A stretch of 64,000 nt of DNA, taken from contig NC_015554.1 of NCBI RefSeq assembly GCF_000213655.1, positions 2,294,001-2,358,000 of the forward strand, in the 5' to 3' direction. Below are positions 8,840-18,682 of this stretch, one piece after another (the stretch's first letter is position 1; each line of letters begins with the position of its first letter). The position numbers were made by a program, and so were the translations under genes. Under the pieces are notes generated by a model. That model saw only the letters and a program-made list of their open reading frames with translations. It did not search any database and was not told the DNA's origin. The stretch is from Alteromonas naphthalenivorans. Its GTDB lineage: Bacteria > Pseudomonadota > Gammaproteobacteria > Enterobacterales > Alteromonadaceae.

Positions 8840-10926
8840 TCAAAAAATTACTGATTGCTAATCGCGGCGAAATTGCATGCCGAGTGATGCGTACAGCCAA
8901 AGCCATGGGTATTCAAACGGTGGCGGTTTATTCAGACGCTGATGCAAATGCCTTACACGTTTTACAGGCGGATGAAGCGGTTTATTTAGGCCCTGCCCCC
9001 TCGAAAGATAGCTACTTGCGCGGAACTGCAATTATTGAATACGCCAAAAAGCTTGGTGTAGATGCCATCCATCCTGGGTATGGTTTTTTATCTGAGAATG
9101 CCGAATTTGCTAAAGCATGTGCCGCGCACGATATTATATTTGTGGGCCCACCTGCGTCTGCCATAGAAGCCATGGGATCTAAATCTGCGGCCAAGAAAAT
9201 TATGGAAGATGCCGGCGTGCCTTTGGTGCCAGGTTATCACGGAGATGATCAAGATGAGGCTACCTTAAAGCAAGCCAGTGATGCAATGGGCTATCCTGTG
9301 TTGCTTAAAGCTGCTGCCGGCGGCGGCGGTAAAGGCATGCGTCAGGTGTGGAAAGAAAGCGAGTTTTCGGCGGCGCTAAGTGCAGCAAAAAGAGAGTCGA
9401 TGGCAAGCTTTGGCGATGAACATATGTTGGTTGAAAAATACCTCACCCGGCCGCGCCATGTTGAGATACAAGTTTTCTGTGACACCCATGGTAATGGCGT
9501 GTATCTATTTGAACGTGACTGTTCAGTGCAGCGTCGTCATCAAAAAGTGATAGAAGAAGCACCTGCCCCTAATTTTCCTGCCAATATTCGGCAGCAAATG
9601 GGCGAAGCGGCCCTTCAAGCAGCAAAAGCGATTAATTATGTAGGTGCGGGAACCGTTGAGTTTTTGTATGACGAAGACGGCTCGTTCTATTTCATGGAGA
9701 TGAATACCCGCTTGCAAGTAGAGCACCCTGTTACGGAAATGATTACCGGTGAAGACTTGGTTCGCTGGCAGCTTGATGTAGCAGAAGGAAAAACCCTGCC
9801 CAAGACCCAATCAGAATTAACGCTAACGGGACACGCATTCGAAGCGCGTATTTACGCCGAAGATCCAAACAATGATTTTCTGCCCGCCAGCGGCACGCTC
9901 TCGCTTATCAAGACACCCATGCTATCAAGCCCGACGTCCTATCAAAATAGCCAGTCGCTAAACAAGACACCCACGTTATTTAGCCAAGGATCAACAAGTA
10001 AAGTCCGTATCGATACCGGCGTGCAGCAAGGTGACGACATTAGCGTTTATTACGACCCGATGATATCTAAACTCGTTGTATGGGGTGAGAACAGAGAAGC
10101 TGCTTTAAAACAATTAGTTAGTGCACTTAAGCAATATCACCTTGACGGCGTAACCACGAATATTGATTTTCTTATCGACGTGGCTTCAAGTGCGCCTTTC
10201 ATTAGCGCTGAATTAACCACAACTTTTATTGATAAACATACTGACACCCTGTTCAACAATCAGAGTCAATCAGTTGATGCTGAGCTTCCCGCAATAGCAC
10301 TTTTGTCTGTACTTTCACGTAATCAAAGTACAGCGAAGAGTAATTCACTGCCCTCACCTTGGGGGATTGTTGGCTCGTGGCGCCCCAACATGGGATATCA
10401 AGAATCCCTTTCGATTATGATGGGTGATGAAGTTCATTCACTCACAATAAGACATATCGCCCAATCAGGTAATAGCCTGAATCAAAAAGGTATTTCCCTT
10501 GAGGTAATCACGGATACGGAAAGCATTGAAGCAACTGGTCATCTTGCTGGTGATGAATTAATTGCCTCTGTAGATGGAGTAAGACGGACATACCATTTCT
10601 CGAACAACGAAGGTCAATTTGGCTTATTTAGTCAAGACTCAACCTGCAATTTTAAGGTCTTAGCACCTGATATGGGGGATGACGACAACCACAGTGGTGC
10701 AAGCTTAGATGCACCAATGAATGGTACCGTGGTGGCTCACTTAGTTGAGGTTGGTAGTAGCGTCAAAAAAGGTGCACCGCTACTTATTATGGAGGCCATG
10801 AAGATGGAACATAGTATTACAGCGCCTTGCGACGGTGTGGTGCAAGGCTATTATTATCAACCTGGTGAGTTGGTAGATGGAGGCTCAGTGCTAATTGATT
10901 TCGATTCTGAGTCAGAAGTTGAATGA
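8836..10926 (+). CDS. liuD: Methylcrotonyl-CoA carboxylase, biotin carboxylase (alpha) subunit with repeat-derived insertion
   Basis: 696 aa from ATG 8836, which follows an AGGAGA site and overlaps the liuC stop; a GTG at 8818 is unlikely. Biotin carboxylase domain ([16 protein letters not shown], about 1-450; ATP-grasp glycine loop [24 protein letters not shown]) and a C-terminal biotinyl domain (EAMKMEH, about residue 660). It is the biotin-carrying partner of LiuB. Between GTLSLIKTP and VRIDTGV there are about 25 residues that are normally absent (region 9905-10005). Two GACACCCA repeats (9912 and 9966, 54 bp apart) lie there and read Lys-Thr-Pro in frame. The insert is in a loop, so the enzyme is probably still active. 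Confidence 0.93.
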   Translation: MIKKLLIANRGEIACRVMRTAKAMGIQTVAVYSDADANALHVLQADEAVYLGPAPSKDSYLRGTAIIEYAKKLGVDAIHPGYGFLSENAEFAKACAAHDIIFVGPPASAIEAMGSKSAAKKIMEDAGVPLVPGYHGDDQDEATLKQASDAMGYPVLLKAAAGGGGKGMRQVWKESEFSAALSAAKRESMASFGDEHMLVEKYLTRPRHVEIQVFCDTHGNGVYLFERDCSVQRRHQKVIEEAPAPNFPANIRQQMGEAALQAAKAINYVGAGTVEFLYDEDGSFYFMEMNTRLQVEHPVTEMITGEDLVRWQLDVAEGKTLPKTQSELTLTGHAFEARIYAEDPNNDFLPASGTLSLIKTPMLSSPTSYQNSQSLNKTPTLFSQGSTSKVRIDTGVQQGDDISVYYDPMISKLVVWGENREAALKQLVSALKQYHLDGVTTNIDFLIDVASSAPFISAELTTTFIDKHTDTLFNNQSQSVDAELPAIALLSVLSRNQSTAKSNSLPSPWGIVGSWRPNMGYQESLSIMMGDEVHSLTIRHIAQSGNSLNQKGISLEVITDTESIEATGHLAGDELIASVDGVRRTYHFSNNEGQFGLFSQDSTCNFKVLAPDMGDDDNHSGASLDAPMNGTVVAHLVEVGSSVKKGAPLLIMEAMKMEHSITAPCDGVVQGYYYQPGELVDGGSVLIDFDSESEVE
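9905..9980 (+). repeat. Two GACACCCA repeats inside liuD
   Basis: Cores at 9912-9919 and 9966-9973, in contexts ATCAAGACACCCATG and AACAAGACACCCACG. Spacing is 54 bp (18 codons), both in the same orientation and reading frame. The encoded stretch interrupts a biotin-carboxylase motif pair that is normally nearly adjacent. Confidence 0.75.
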
Positions 10927-11885
10927 GTGTGGAAACCGCTATGAAGACACCCATCGTAAATTCACCCTCTAACCCTGCGACTCACTTTCCCTCTAAAGTG
11001 AGGATCGTGGAAGTTGGTGCTCGTGACGGGTTGCAAAATGAAAAGGCGATTCTTAGCGCTAAAGACAAAATACATCTCATCAATTTGCTTAGCGCAAGTG
11101 GTTTAAAGCGTATTGAAGCTGGCAGCTTTGTTTCTCCCAAGTGGGTTCCTCAGATGGCAGATTCTGACGCAGTTTTCAATGGAATTAGCCGTTCCAATGA
11201 TGTTATCTATTCAGCCCTGACCCCTAACCTAAAAGGGTTTGAAGCTGCGCTGTCTGTTGGCGTTGATGAAGTTGCTATATTTGGCGCGGCTTCTGAATCT
11301 TTTTCTCAAAAAAATATTAACTGCTCAATCAGTGAAAGCCTAAAAAGATTCGAGCCCGTTATTGCGGCCGCAAACACGCATAATATCCCAGTTAGGGGCT
11401 ACGTATCTTGTGTGATGGGCTGCCCTTATGAAGGAGAAATATCTAGCGACTCGGTAGCGCAGGTTTCCAAGGGTCTACATGATATGGGCTGCTATGAAAT
11501 TTCACTTGGCGACACCATTGGAACCGGCACTCCAGCATCTACTGCTCGTTTGCTCGAAAACGTTTGCCACCACGTACCAGTTGCCGACTTAGCTGTCCAC
11601 TTTCATGACACCTATGGCCAAGCATTAGTCAATATCTACACCGCGCTACAATTTGGTATATCGAGCATAGATAGCGCTGTCGCAGGCCTTGGGGGCTGCC
11701 CATATGCTAAAGGCGCCAGCGGAAACGTGGCGACAGAAGACGTTCTGTATATGCTAAATGGACTTGGAATTGAAAGTGGCGTAAGTATGGATAAGTTGCT
11801 TGTTGCCACTGAATTTATCTCTTCTGTATTAAACAGAAAACCAGTGTCTAAGGTAGCTAATGCATTGCTTGCCAAGGTAAATTAG
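10923..11885 (+). CDS. liuE: Hydroxymethylglutaryl-CoA lyase with repeat-derived N-terminal extension
   Basis: 320 aa TIM-barrel lyase. It has [14 protein letters not shown], the Cys-containing signature [12 protein letters not shown], and the metal-binding HFHDTYGQ. It splits HMG-CoA into acetyl-CoA and acetoacetate, the last step of leucine degradation. It overlaps liuD by ATGA. The core normally begins only a few residues before RIVEVG; here about 20 extra residues precede it. They include Lys-Thr-Pro encoded by a GACACCCA repeat (10946-10953) just after an alternative ATG at 10941. Whether ATG 10923 or 10941 is used is not decidable here. Confidence 0.92.
   Translation: MSVETAMKTPIVNSPSNPATHFPSKVRIVEVGARDGLQNEKAILSAKDKIHLINLLSASGLKRIEAGSFVSPKWVPQMADSDAVFNGISRSNDVIYSALTPNLKGFEAALSVGVDEVAIFGAASESFSQKNINCSISESLKRFEPVIAAANTHNIPVRGYVSCVMGCPYEGEISSDSVAQVSKGLHDMGCYEISLGDTIGTGTPASTARLLENVCHHVPVADLAVHFHDTYGQALVNIYTALQFGISSIDSAVAGLGGCPYAKGASGNVATEDVLYMLNGLGIESGVSMDKLLVATEFISSVLNRKPVSKVANALLAKVN
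10940..10962 (+). repeat. GACACCCA repeat at the 5' end of liuE
   Basis: Context ATGAAGACACCCATCGTAAA matches the family consensus. It lies in frame, in the N-terminal extension of LiuE, with the same Lys-Thr-Pro reading frame as the two liuD copies. Confidence 0.7.
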
Positions 11886-11910
11886 ATTCACTTCCTTCGG
11901 CATTTAGCGC

Positions 11911-12024
11911 AACCAAGACATCCATTGTAAAATAAAGGGTCAATTCAATAGTACTATCAAGACACCCTTAGTAAAGTACTATCAAGACACCCTTAGTAAA
12001 GGTCAGCTAACCGGACACCCACGA
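11911..12024 (+). repeat. GACACCC repeat cluster between liuE and the RAYT gene, with a 25-bp perfect tandem
   Basis: Degenerate copy GACATCCA (11917), two perfect contiguous 25-bp units (11951-11975 and 11976-12000, each containing ATCAAGACACCC) and an exact core at 12014-12021. All are plus-oriented, like the copies in liuD and liuE. They lie in the 232-bp gap between liuE and the transposase gene. Confidence 0.8.
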
Positions 12025-12117
12025 TAATACAAAGAATCAATTCGATTAATTCACACCTAAGATACAGGTTCATCAATTGCAATTGATTGCTAGCATGGAC
12101 GTATATGAATTTACTGG

Positions 12118-13107
12118 ATGTTAGCCGTGCCGCAATCAAGACGCAGCCAAATCAGCCTTGCTGATACTCCTTATTATCACTGCGTTTCACGCTGCGTTAG
12201 GCAATGCTACCTATGCGGTGTTGATCAGAATTCGGGAAAAAGCTTCGAACATCGAAGAGGCTGGGTCGAGCGCCGCTTATTAGAGTTAGCTTCGGTGTAC
12301 TCCATTAATATTTGTGCTTATGCGGTGATGAGCAATCACGTTCATGTAGTCCTGCATGTTGATAAACAAGGTGCCAATTCATGGAATCTAGAGCAAGTTC
12401 TAACCCAATGGCACCGTATCCATAAAGGCACTCTACTTACCCAAAGGTATCTTAAGGGTGAGCGCCTCTCGGAAGCCGAATTACAAACAGTAACCGATAC
12501 TGCTGAAGTTTACCGCCAGCGCCTGTACGACATTAGTTGGTTTATGCGAAACCTTAATGAGTTCATCGCTAGGGCAGCTAATAAAGAGGATGAGTGTACA
12601 GGACGATTTTGGGAAGGAAGGTTTAAATCCCAAGCTTTATTAAATGAAAGCGCCCTACTTTCCTGTATGGCTTACGTGGACTTAAATCCGGTTAGAGCTA
12701 ATATAGCGACAACGCCTGAAAATTCTAGGTACACCAGTATTCACTCACGAATACAGGCAATGAAGTGCAATTCGAATACTTCTGAATTACTACCGTTCAC
12801 AGGAGAGTGTGAACAACACGACTCCAAACTATTATCCGTTGGCCTACCCGACTACCTTGAACTCGTCGATACAATGGGAAGAATCATTCGTGACGACAAA
12901 CCAGGTTACATAAATAGCAATTACGCCCCGATATTGTCTAGATTAGGGATAAAACAGATGCATTGGCAGACGCTTACCACTAGCTTCGAAAAGTTATTTA
13001 GTTATGCGGCTGGGTGTGAAGTTACAATGAGAAAGTTTAAGCAAAATACCAATAGGCAGCGAGTAAGGGGAATAAAGAACGCAAAATTGCTTTCCCACGC
13101 AAGTTAG
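12118..13107 (+). CDS. REP-associated tyrosine transposase (RAYT, Y1/HUH family)
   Basis: 329 aa. The N-terminus has the Cys-rich start of this RAYT subfamily (YHCVSRCVRQCYLCG). The HUH motif is HVH at residues 74-76 (AYAVMSNHVHVVLH). The C-terminal family blocks are TGRFWEGRFKSQALL and YVDLNPVRA. RAYTs are single-copy, domesticated relatives of IS200 transposases that act on REP sequences in single-stranded DNA. Flanking GACACCC repeats on both sides support a link, by inference. In the helix expected to carry the catalytic Tyr the sequence is LNEFIAR (Phe149); the nearest Tyr residues are 132 and 137. The start has only a weak ribosome site; GTG 12127 is an alternative. Confidence 0.85.
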   Translation: MLAVPQSRRSQISLADTPYYHCVSRCVRQCYLCGVDQNSGKSFEHRRGWVERRLLELASVYSINICAYAVMSNHVHVVLHVDKQGANSWNLEQVLTQWHRIHKGTLLTQRYLKGERLSEAELQTVTDTAEVYRQRLYDISWFMRNLNEFIARAANKEDECTGRFWEGRFKSQALLNESALLSCMAYVDLNPVRANIATTPENSRYTSIHSRIQAMKCNSNTSELLPFTGECEQHDSKLLSVGLPDYLELVDTMGRIIRDDKPGYINSNYAPILSRLGIKQMHWQTLTTSFEKLFSYAAGCEVTMRKFKQNTNRQRVRGIKNAKLLSHAS

Positions 13108-13330
13108 TTACTGTCTTCTGTTCGTAAATATGAGCTAAATTGATAAAAGTCTCCCTTTTTGACTCTCCAACCCATTAACGTTAAAGGTTAATTTGTAGCC
13201 CTACCTTAGTGGTAACACTACGTCCTTACTAACCTTTTTTAAACTGTCTAAATAAGCACATCACATCCATAAATAATCGCCGAGTCAAATACTTGGGCCT
13301 TTTTAAACTTCTGCTCGGCTAATAAAACTA
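13108..13330. other. Non-coding stretch downstream of the RAYT gene
   Basis: AT-rich, with no open frame of interest and no clear terminator. It leads into the repeat cluster from 13331. Confidence 0.5.
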
Positions 13331-13553
13331 ACGAGACACCCACTGTATTTCCTTGAGCAGGAATGAGATTAAAAACCTTCATTAGGGTGGATGTCCTCAT
13401 ATCTTTTATATTTTCACCACAAATCCTAGTTAAATGTAAACTTGGGTGTCTTCGTAAAATTAAGTAGTCTTATAAGCTAAGGTTTCCCTGATAACCTTCT
13501 TAAGATGGGTGTCCTGTTAGCTCTCTGATAGCGTTATTAAGTTGGGTGTCTTG
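13331..13553. repeat. Inverted cluster of GACACCCA repeats right of the RAYT gene
   Basis: Plus core at 13335-13342 (AACGAGACACCCA). Then minus-oriented copies: degenerate GGATGTCC near 13389, exact TGGGTGTC at 13443, 13506 and 13543. Polarity flips between 13342 and 13389, so plus and minus copies can pair as an imperfect hairpin. The cluster lies between convergent genes (RAYT and the GGDEF-EAL gene). Confidence 0.8.
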
Positions 13554-13596
13554 ATAACTCTCTTGATAACTCTTATAACGTCTGAGAATTCTTAAT

Positions 13597-16230
13597 CTAA
13601 GCAGGTTCTCGATTACCACTTAATGCCAACCAAGACTCATTAGCTTTCCAGGTCGTTAGCCATTGTGAAACTTGATTAGCTGGCATAGGCTTAGCAATGC
13701 CATAGCCTTGCGCTAACACACATCCCAAGTGGATAAGCGCAACGCCGTGTTCAACTGACTCTACGCCTTCCGCAATCACTTCTCGTTTAAATGCTTTTGC
13801 TAATCCCACAACACCTTCAACAATCGCTAAGTCATCGGTGTCATCTAACATGTCTCGTACAAAGCTTTGGTCAATTTTGATTAAGTAAGCTGGCAAACGT
13901 TTAAGGTAAGTAAGTGATGAGTAACCAGTACCAAAGTCATCTAAAGCAAAGCTAACCCCTAAATCGTGACACGCATTCATTGTTGATGATACTTGAAAGG
14001 TATCTTGAAGCGCGCTGGTTTCCAAAATTTCCAGCTCTAAATAGCCTGGGTCTACGTCGGGGTGCGCCGCTAAAAGTGTTTGTAACCGAGAAGTAAAGTT
14101 GTCTTGCTGCAGTTGATGTGCACTAATATTCACACTTACGGGCAATGAAATACCGCGTCTCTGCCAATGCGAAATTTGTGTTAAAGCCGCATCAATAACC
14201 CACTCTCCTACTTTCAAGCTGATACCATGTCCTTCAATAACTGGCAAAAATTCGAGCGGTGGAATCAAGCCGCTTTCAGGGTGCTCCCAGCGGAGCAAAG
14301 CTTCTACACCAATCACTTCACCAGAGCGCATATTCACCTTAGGTTGGTAGTGTAAGACAAACTCTTTGCGATCCAACGCAACCCGAACATTATCAATGCT
14401 CTTGTTATAGGAATTAATCGCGTTATCTTGCTCTAAATCGAACTGATGATATCGGTTTTTCCCCCCCTGCTTTGCAACATACATGGCTTGGTCTGCGTGG
14501 CGTATCAACTGATCCGCATCTACGTTATCTTGAGGGAAAACAGTCACGCCAATACTGGCCGACACTTGCATAACCGCCTCAGCAATATTGACGGGGGCCG
14601 ACGCAGATTTAAGAAGTCGATTTAGAACATGCTCACAGTCACTAAACTCATCCAAATTAGCCATAATAATAATGAATTCGTCACCGCCAATACGTGCAAT
14701 TGTATCTCCTGCTCTCAAGCTAGCTTTTAAGCCATTGGAGACTTCAACCAAAAACTGATCACCAATGTCGTGTCCGTAATTATCATTAATCGCTTTAAAA
14801 CCATCTAAATCCATAAATGCGACGGCCAGTGAATTTTGTTGTAGCTGACTGTGCTTAATGGCTTGATTAAGTCGCTTGGCAAGCAACACTCTGTTAGGTA
14901 AGTTGGTCAGCAGATCATAATGCGCTATTCGTTCTAACTTACCTTCATTGAGCTTAATTTCGGATATGTCGGTTGAGAGTGATACATAGTGTTGCACCTG
15001 CCCTTCCGCGTCTTTGACCGCACTAATTGTGACCATCTCAGGATAAACTTCACCATCCTTACGACAGTTCCAAATCTCACCTCTCCAGTGCCCATCGGTG
15101 TTCAACGTATTCCACATGTTTTTATAAAACTGCGCGCTGTGTCGTCCAGACTGAAGAATTCTAGGGTTCTTCCCTAGCACTTCCGATTTGCTGTAACCGG
15201 TGATTCGGCACAACGTATCGTTCACTTCAATAATAGTCGCTGAGGCGTCGGTTATGATAATTCCTTCGTTCGCATGAGTGAAAACGCTAGCAGCACGCTT
15301 TAGTGTCTCTTCGGAACGATTCTTTTCGATAGCGATACTCGCTAAACTTGCAGTTTGCTCAATTAGCGCAAGATCAGTATCCGAGGGATTATTAATACTA
15401 GAGTGATAAATAGCAAAAGTACCGAGCACAGCGCCTTGCGTAGAACGAATTGGTTCAGACCAACAAGCTCCTAAATTAGCGCGTTCAGCTAACGCTTTGA
15501 AATTTTCCCAGTAAGGGTGTGTTTGAATATCTGCCACGATGACACGTTCGTTAGTAAACGCCGCTGTACCGCAAGAACCCACGCCCATACCTATCTCTAC
15601 ACCATCAATAGCATCGGTATAAAATTTAGGAAGACTAGTTCCAGTTCCGTTGCGCAGATGCCCCCCTGAATCCTCAAGGATCAAGATGCTGCACATCATT
15701 TCTGGGTTATTAAGCTCAACCACGCTGACAATGGCGTCTAGCACCTTTTTTAGAGGTTCTCCGCTGGTAATGAGTTCTAATACCTCGCTACGCGTTGTTT
15801 CTCTTAACTCGTTCTGCCTGCGTTTAGTAACGTCTCGGATAACACCAACAATAAATCGTCTATTATTGCGGTCGATAAATCGGCTCAGTTTAGCAAGTAC
15901 TACCCGTGCCTGGTTGCCCTTACCTTGCAGGGCTTGCTCTATGACTTTATCTTCTCCGGTATCTAAAACATACTGATCGCTGTGCGCTAACTTCACCAAT
16001 TCTTGTGGGTAAATTTTATTTGAGAAGGTTTTTCCAATGAGTTTTTTTCGAGAAACGTTTACAAGCTCACAAAAGGCGTTGTTAGCAACTAAAAGTTTAC
16101 CCTCCCCGTCTTTTATAAATACAGGGTCAGCTGATATATCCAAAAACGCATTAAGATAACCCTCTAATTCCTCGGGATCTTTTACTGGCAATGCTGCCGG
16201 GCCATTGTTTTCTTGCTGTTTATAAGACAT
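13597..16230 (-). CDS. PAS-GAF-PAS-GGDEF-EAL bifunctional c-di-GMP protein
   Basis: 877 aa from ATG 16230; a TTG four codons upstream is the alternative. Order: PAS (about 25-140), GAF (about 150-300), PAS with PAC (about 305-430), GGDEF (about 440-600, intact RIGGDEF), EAL (about 615-870, intact GVEALLRWEHP, DDFGTGYSSLTYL and EGVES). There is no membrane segment, so it is probably a cytoplasmic sensor. Both catalytic sites look complete, so it may make and degrade c-di-GMP. It is isolated, with repeats at its 3' side. Confidence 0.9.
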   Translation of the reverse strand: MSYKQQENNGPAALPVKDPEELEGYLNAFLDISADPVFIKDGEGKLLVANNAFCELVNVSRKKLIGKTFSNKIYPQELVKLAHSDQYVLDTGEDKVIEQALQGKGNQARVVLAKLSRFIDRNNRRFIVGVIRDVTKRRQNELRETTRSEVLELITSGEPLKKVLDAIVSVVELNNPEMMCSILILEDSGGHLRNGTGTSLPKFYTDAIDGVEIGMGVGSCGTAAFTNERVIVADIQTHPYWENFKALAERANLGACWSEPIRSTQGAVLGTFAIYHSSINNPSDTDLALIEQTASLASIAIEKNRSEETLKRAASVFTHANEGIIITDASATIIEVNDTLCRITGYSKSEVLGKNPRILQSGRHSAQFYKNMWNTLNTDGHWRGEIWNCRKDGEVYPEMVTISAVKDAEGQVQHYVSLSTDISEIKLNEGKLERIAHYDLLTNLPNRVLLAKRLNQAIKHSQLQQNSLAVAFMDLDGFKAINDNYGHDIGDQFLVEVSNGLKASLRAGDTIARIGGDEFIIIMANLDEFSDCEHVLNRLLKSASAPVNIAEAVMQVSASIGVTVFPQDNVDADQLIRHADQAMYVAKQGGKNRYHQFDLEQDNAINSYNKSIDNVRVALDRKEFVLHYQPKVNMRSGEVIGVEALLRWEHPESGLIPPLEFLPVIEGHGISLKVGEWVIDAALTQISHWQRRGISLPVSVNISAHQLQQDNFTSRLQTLLAAHPDVDPGYLELEILETSALQDTFQVSSTMNACHDLGVSFALDDFGTGYSSLTYLKRLPAYLIKIDQSFVRDMLDDTDDLAIVEGVVGLAKAFKREVIAEGVESVEHGVALIHLGCVLAQGYGIAKPMPANQVSQWLTTWKANESWLALSGNREPA

Positions 16231-16345
16231 ATGTGAAACCAAACTTGATTACTAAAGCCACGTTCGCCCAATATCGACTGATATATAAATTGGGTTTCAG
16301 AAATGCAATCACGGTAATTTGCACGGCGTTCGACCTCCTATTCCC

Positions 16346-17506
16346 TTATTTTTCCCTTGGTAACATAAGCGTAGTACAAATCGCCATAGTGAGCATTGCT
16401 ACCATAATGTACACCACTGAAAAGTCGATAAAAGACGATAAAATCGCGTACAATCCACCAAAGCCAAGTAAAATAAGGCCTATAGCTGTATTTGAAAAAC
16501 CGACTAATTCAGTCCTGTCTTGTCCATCTTTAATATCTAAACTGTAAGTTTTGCGCCCTGTTCGCACACCCGCATGAGCAATAGAAAGAATAAAAAACAA
16601 CCCTGCAGACATCCACAAATTTTCAGGCTCCATAGCAAGTAAGCCAACACAGGCAATTATTGCCAAGGCACCTGACAATTGAAGGGTGAATCGAGCGCTT
16701 TTATCTGCAATTTTTCCCCAAAGAAAAGAAGAAAGCATAGAAGCTAAGGCTTGTGCAGCAAGATAAAACGGGAGCAAAGATTTAGCGCTTTGTGAACTTT
16801 CCAGCATAAAGTATGGCGCCACTAGCGCAGAGTGGACGAACAACCCCCTCACAAAAACGAACCGATATACCGTGTTGTCAAAACGCCAATTAAACAAAGA
16901 CTTATTTTTAGATTCTTCTATTTCAACATGGGTTTTTATTGAAAACATTAAAAATAGCGTGACACAAAATGCAAGCGCTGATGACCCTAGCAAAATATAA
17001 AGTGAATAGCCTTCAAGCTCTTTTTCAAAATACACCAAAGGTACTGCGGCGCACAACGTCATCACACCAGACGCCGTGGAAGCTAACCCTACTAACTTCC
17101 CCCGTTCCCCTTTTTGACTGACATCGGCTTCCATGTCTTTTACGGTAAGTGAGCTTGCAGAGCGGCCTAAACTAAGAAATACAAGCGAAGCGAGTATAAT
17201 TAGCCCAGCCACAAAACCTTCGGTGACAAGCGCGGCAGCTAACATGGTACATATGGCCGATACCTGTACAACCATACCCAATCGCCAAACGTGGTGTCTA
17301 GCGCTTTTCCTGCGTAAATACATACCAATTAGGGCTTGGGGTAATAGTGCGCCAGATTCGCGAATTGGCACCAACCACATCACCATCCAGCCAGGAGCCC
17401 CTAAAGAGATTAATAGTGCGGGTAATGTAGTTTTTGCAGACGCCAGTAAATCGGCCAATTTATTAAAAGCTAGGCCTACAATTAGACGACGTTTATTTCC
17501 CAGCAT
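16346..17506 (-). CDS. MFS transporter
   Basis: 386 aa, about 11-12 hydrophobic segments in two halves around a charged central loop (KTHVEIEESKNKS, near residue 205). Fits the major facilitator superfamily; the substrate is not recognisable. Good ribosome site (AGGAAAGGAC) before ATG. Monocistronic. The cluster of GACACCCA repeats lies in its upstream region. Confidence 0.75.
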   Translation of the reverse strand: MLGNKRRLIVGLAFNKLADLLASAKTTLPALLISLGAPGWMVMWLVPIRESGALLPQALIGMYLRRKSARHHVWRLGMVVQVSAICTMLAAALVTEGFVAGLIILASLVFLSLGRSASSLTVKDMEADVSQKGERGKLVGLASTASGVMTLCAAVPLVYFEKELEGYSLYILLGSSALAFCVTLFLMFSIKTHVEIEESKNKSLFNWRFDNTVYRFVFVRGLFVHSALVAPYFMLESSQSAKSLLPFYLAAQALASMLSSFLWGKIADKSARFTLQLSGALAIIACVGLLAMEPENLWMSAGLFFILSIAHAGVRTGRKTYSLDIKDGQDRTELVGFSNTAIGLILLGFGGLYAILSSFIDFSVVYIMVAMLTMAICTTLMLPREK

Positions 17507-17699
17507 GTCCTTTCCTAAGGTAATTTCACGAAATCACAAATGCGACTACTCAGCAAGCGTACCAAAATCAATTTTAGCATTACTTAAAGAACTTTATACT
17601 AAAAACCCTTGATACTTGATCATGCTGCGTTTATGGGCACTATATCGTACTAACACACTGAACAATCTTAACAATTAGGCCAATTTAGAACTAAAAGCT
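17507..17699. other. Upstream region of the MFS gene
   Basis: Non-coding, AT-rich, presumably containing the MFS promoter. No operator was recognised. Confidence 0.4.
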
Positions 17700-17918
17700 T
17701 ATCGAGACACCCATTATAAACTGACTGACCCACTAATTTGTTCAAGTACGATCGCGAGGGTTCCATCAGAGTTTTACATTATATTTTAAACACTATCATG
17801 GGTGTCTCGTTAACGCTTTTAAGACGACCAAAGCATGGGTGTCTCGTTAACGCTTTTAAGACGACCAAAGCATGGGTGTCTTCATAACGATGTATTGTTT
17901 CTAAACGTGGGTGTCTCG
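17700..17918. repeat. Inverted GACACCCA cluster with 37-bp tandem repeat
   Basis: Plus core at 17706 (CGAGACACCCAT) faces minus cores at 17799, 17836, 17873 and 17908. The first minus copy gives a perfect 12-bp inverted match to the plus copy. Units 17797-17833 and 17834-17870 are identical 37-bp tandems, and a third starts at 17871 and diverges after about 10 bases. Confidence 0.82.
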
Positions 17919-17956
17919 ATAACGCCATCTCTATAACGCCAATAACATCAGCTAGC

Positions 17957-17990
17957 AGCACTAGAAAATCCATTTGGATTTCTAGTGCTG
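17957..17990. terminator. Hairpin distal to the SRPBCC terminator
   Basis: 15-16 bp stem (CAGCACTAGAAAATCC / GGATTTCTAGTGCTG, one bulge) with a 3-base loop. It is probably a second or back-up terminator for minus-strand transcription. It has no good T-run of its own. Confidence 0.45.
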
Positions 17991-17995
17991 AAAAC

Positions 17996-18046
17996 GAAAA
18001 AAGCCGAGTTCGCTTTGGAAAATATCCATATAAGCGAACTCGGCTT
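17996..18046 (-). terminator. Rho-independent terminator after the SRPBCC gene
   Basis: Perfect 15-bp stem (AAGCCGAGTTCGCTT at 18001-18015 with its complement at 18032-18046). On the minus strand it is followed by TTTTCGTTTT. It lies 58 bp past the SRPBCC stop. Confidence 0.85.
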
Positions 18047-18104
18047 AGTCTGTAGTGAAAACCATTTGGCGCTTTTGCGCTAAGGTAAAAGCTAGACTAA
18101 ATTA

Positions 18105-18638
18105 CTACCCTTTATTTTCTACAACCGTTTTCAAATTTTCTAATCCCATTTCGAAATCTGGGCCAATCATGCCATCCATCATAAATACGAAGTAGCGGCT
18201 GATAATATTGTTGCCTACGTCGCCGGAGTCAACCCACGTCACTTTGGTAGCCTCACCTGCGGGCGATATTACCAATGAACCCGTCGAACCCATTTCCCAT
18301 TCAGGAAAAGCCAATGAGTAAACCACCTTTTTATTGTGTTCTAAATCGGTAATTTTCATCTCCCCATAGCCTTCCGTCACGCTTGTCCAAGATGACATCA
18401 TTCCAATAGCTCTATCAGGTCCAGAGTAATCGATTTCCATACTAGGGTCCCGTTGAAACCAAACGCCCCAGTTTTGCCATGCCCGTAAATCGACAACATC
18501 GGGATAAATTTCTTCAGGTTGTGCATTAATCAAAATGCTTCTTTCAACTGTGTATTGCTTTGGCAGGAACAGCCCAACCACAACTACCAAAGCAATCAGT
18601 AAGCCCACACCTAAAACTATCTTCTTTAAAACTGCCAT
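18105..18638 (-). CDS. Membrane-anchored SRPBCC (polyketide cyclase-like) protein
   Basis: 177 aa. One N-terminal membrane helix (about 5-25) followed by a START/SRPBCC-type domain beginning YTVERSILINAQPEEIYP with the typical RAWQNWGVW segment. Such domains bind hydrophobic ligands; the ligand is unknown. TGGAG ribosome site. It lies 44 bp downstream of the nucleoside hydrolase gene on the same strand and probably shares its transcript. Confidence 0.75.
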   Translation of the reverse strand: MAVLKKIVLGVGLLIALVVVVGLFLPKQYTVERSILINAQPEEIYPDVVDLRAWQNWGVWFQRDPSMEIDYSGPDRAIGMMSSWTSVTEGYGEMKITDLEHNKKVVYSLAFPEWEMGSTGSLVISPAGEATKVTWVDSGDVGNNIISRYFVFMMDGMIGPDFEMGLENLKTVVENKG

Positions 18639-18682
18639 CTAAAACTCCATGATAATCACATAGGATTAGAAATATATAACAA

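Noticed and set aside
17779..17973. 64-codon minus-strand open frame over the 37-bp repeats
   Set aside because: It is a by-product of the repeat array with no supporting start signal.
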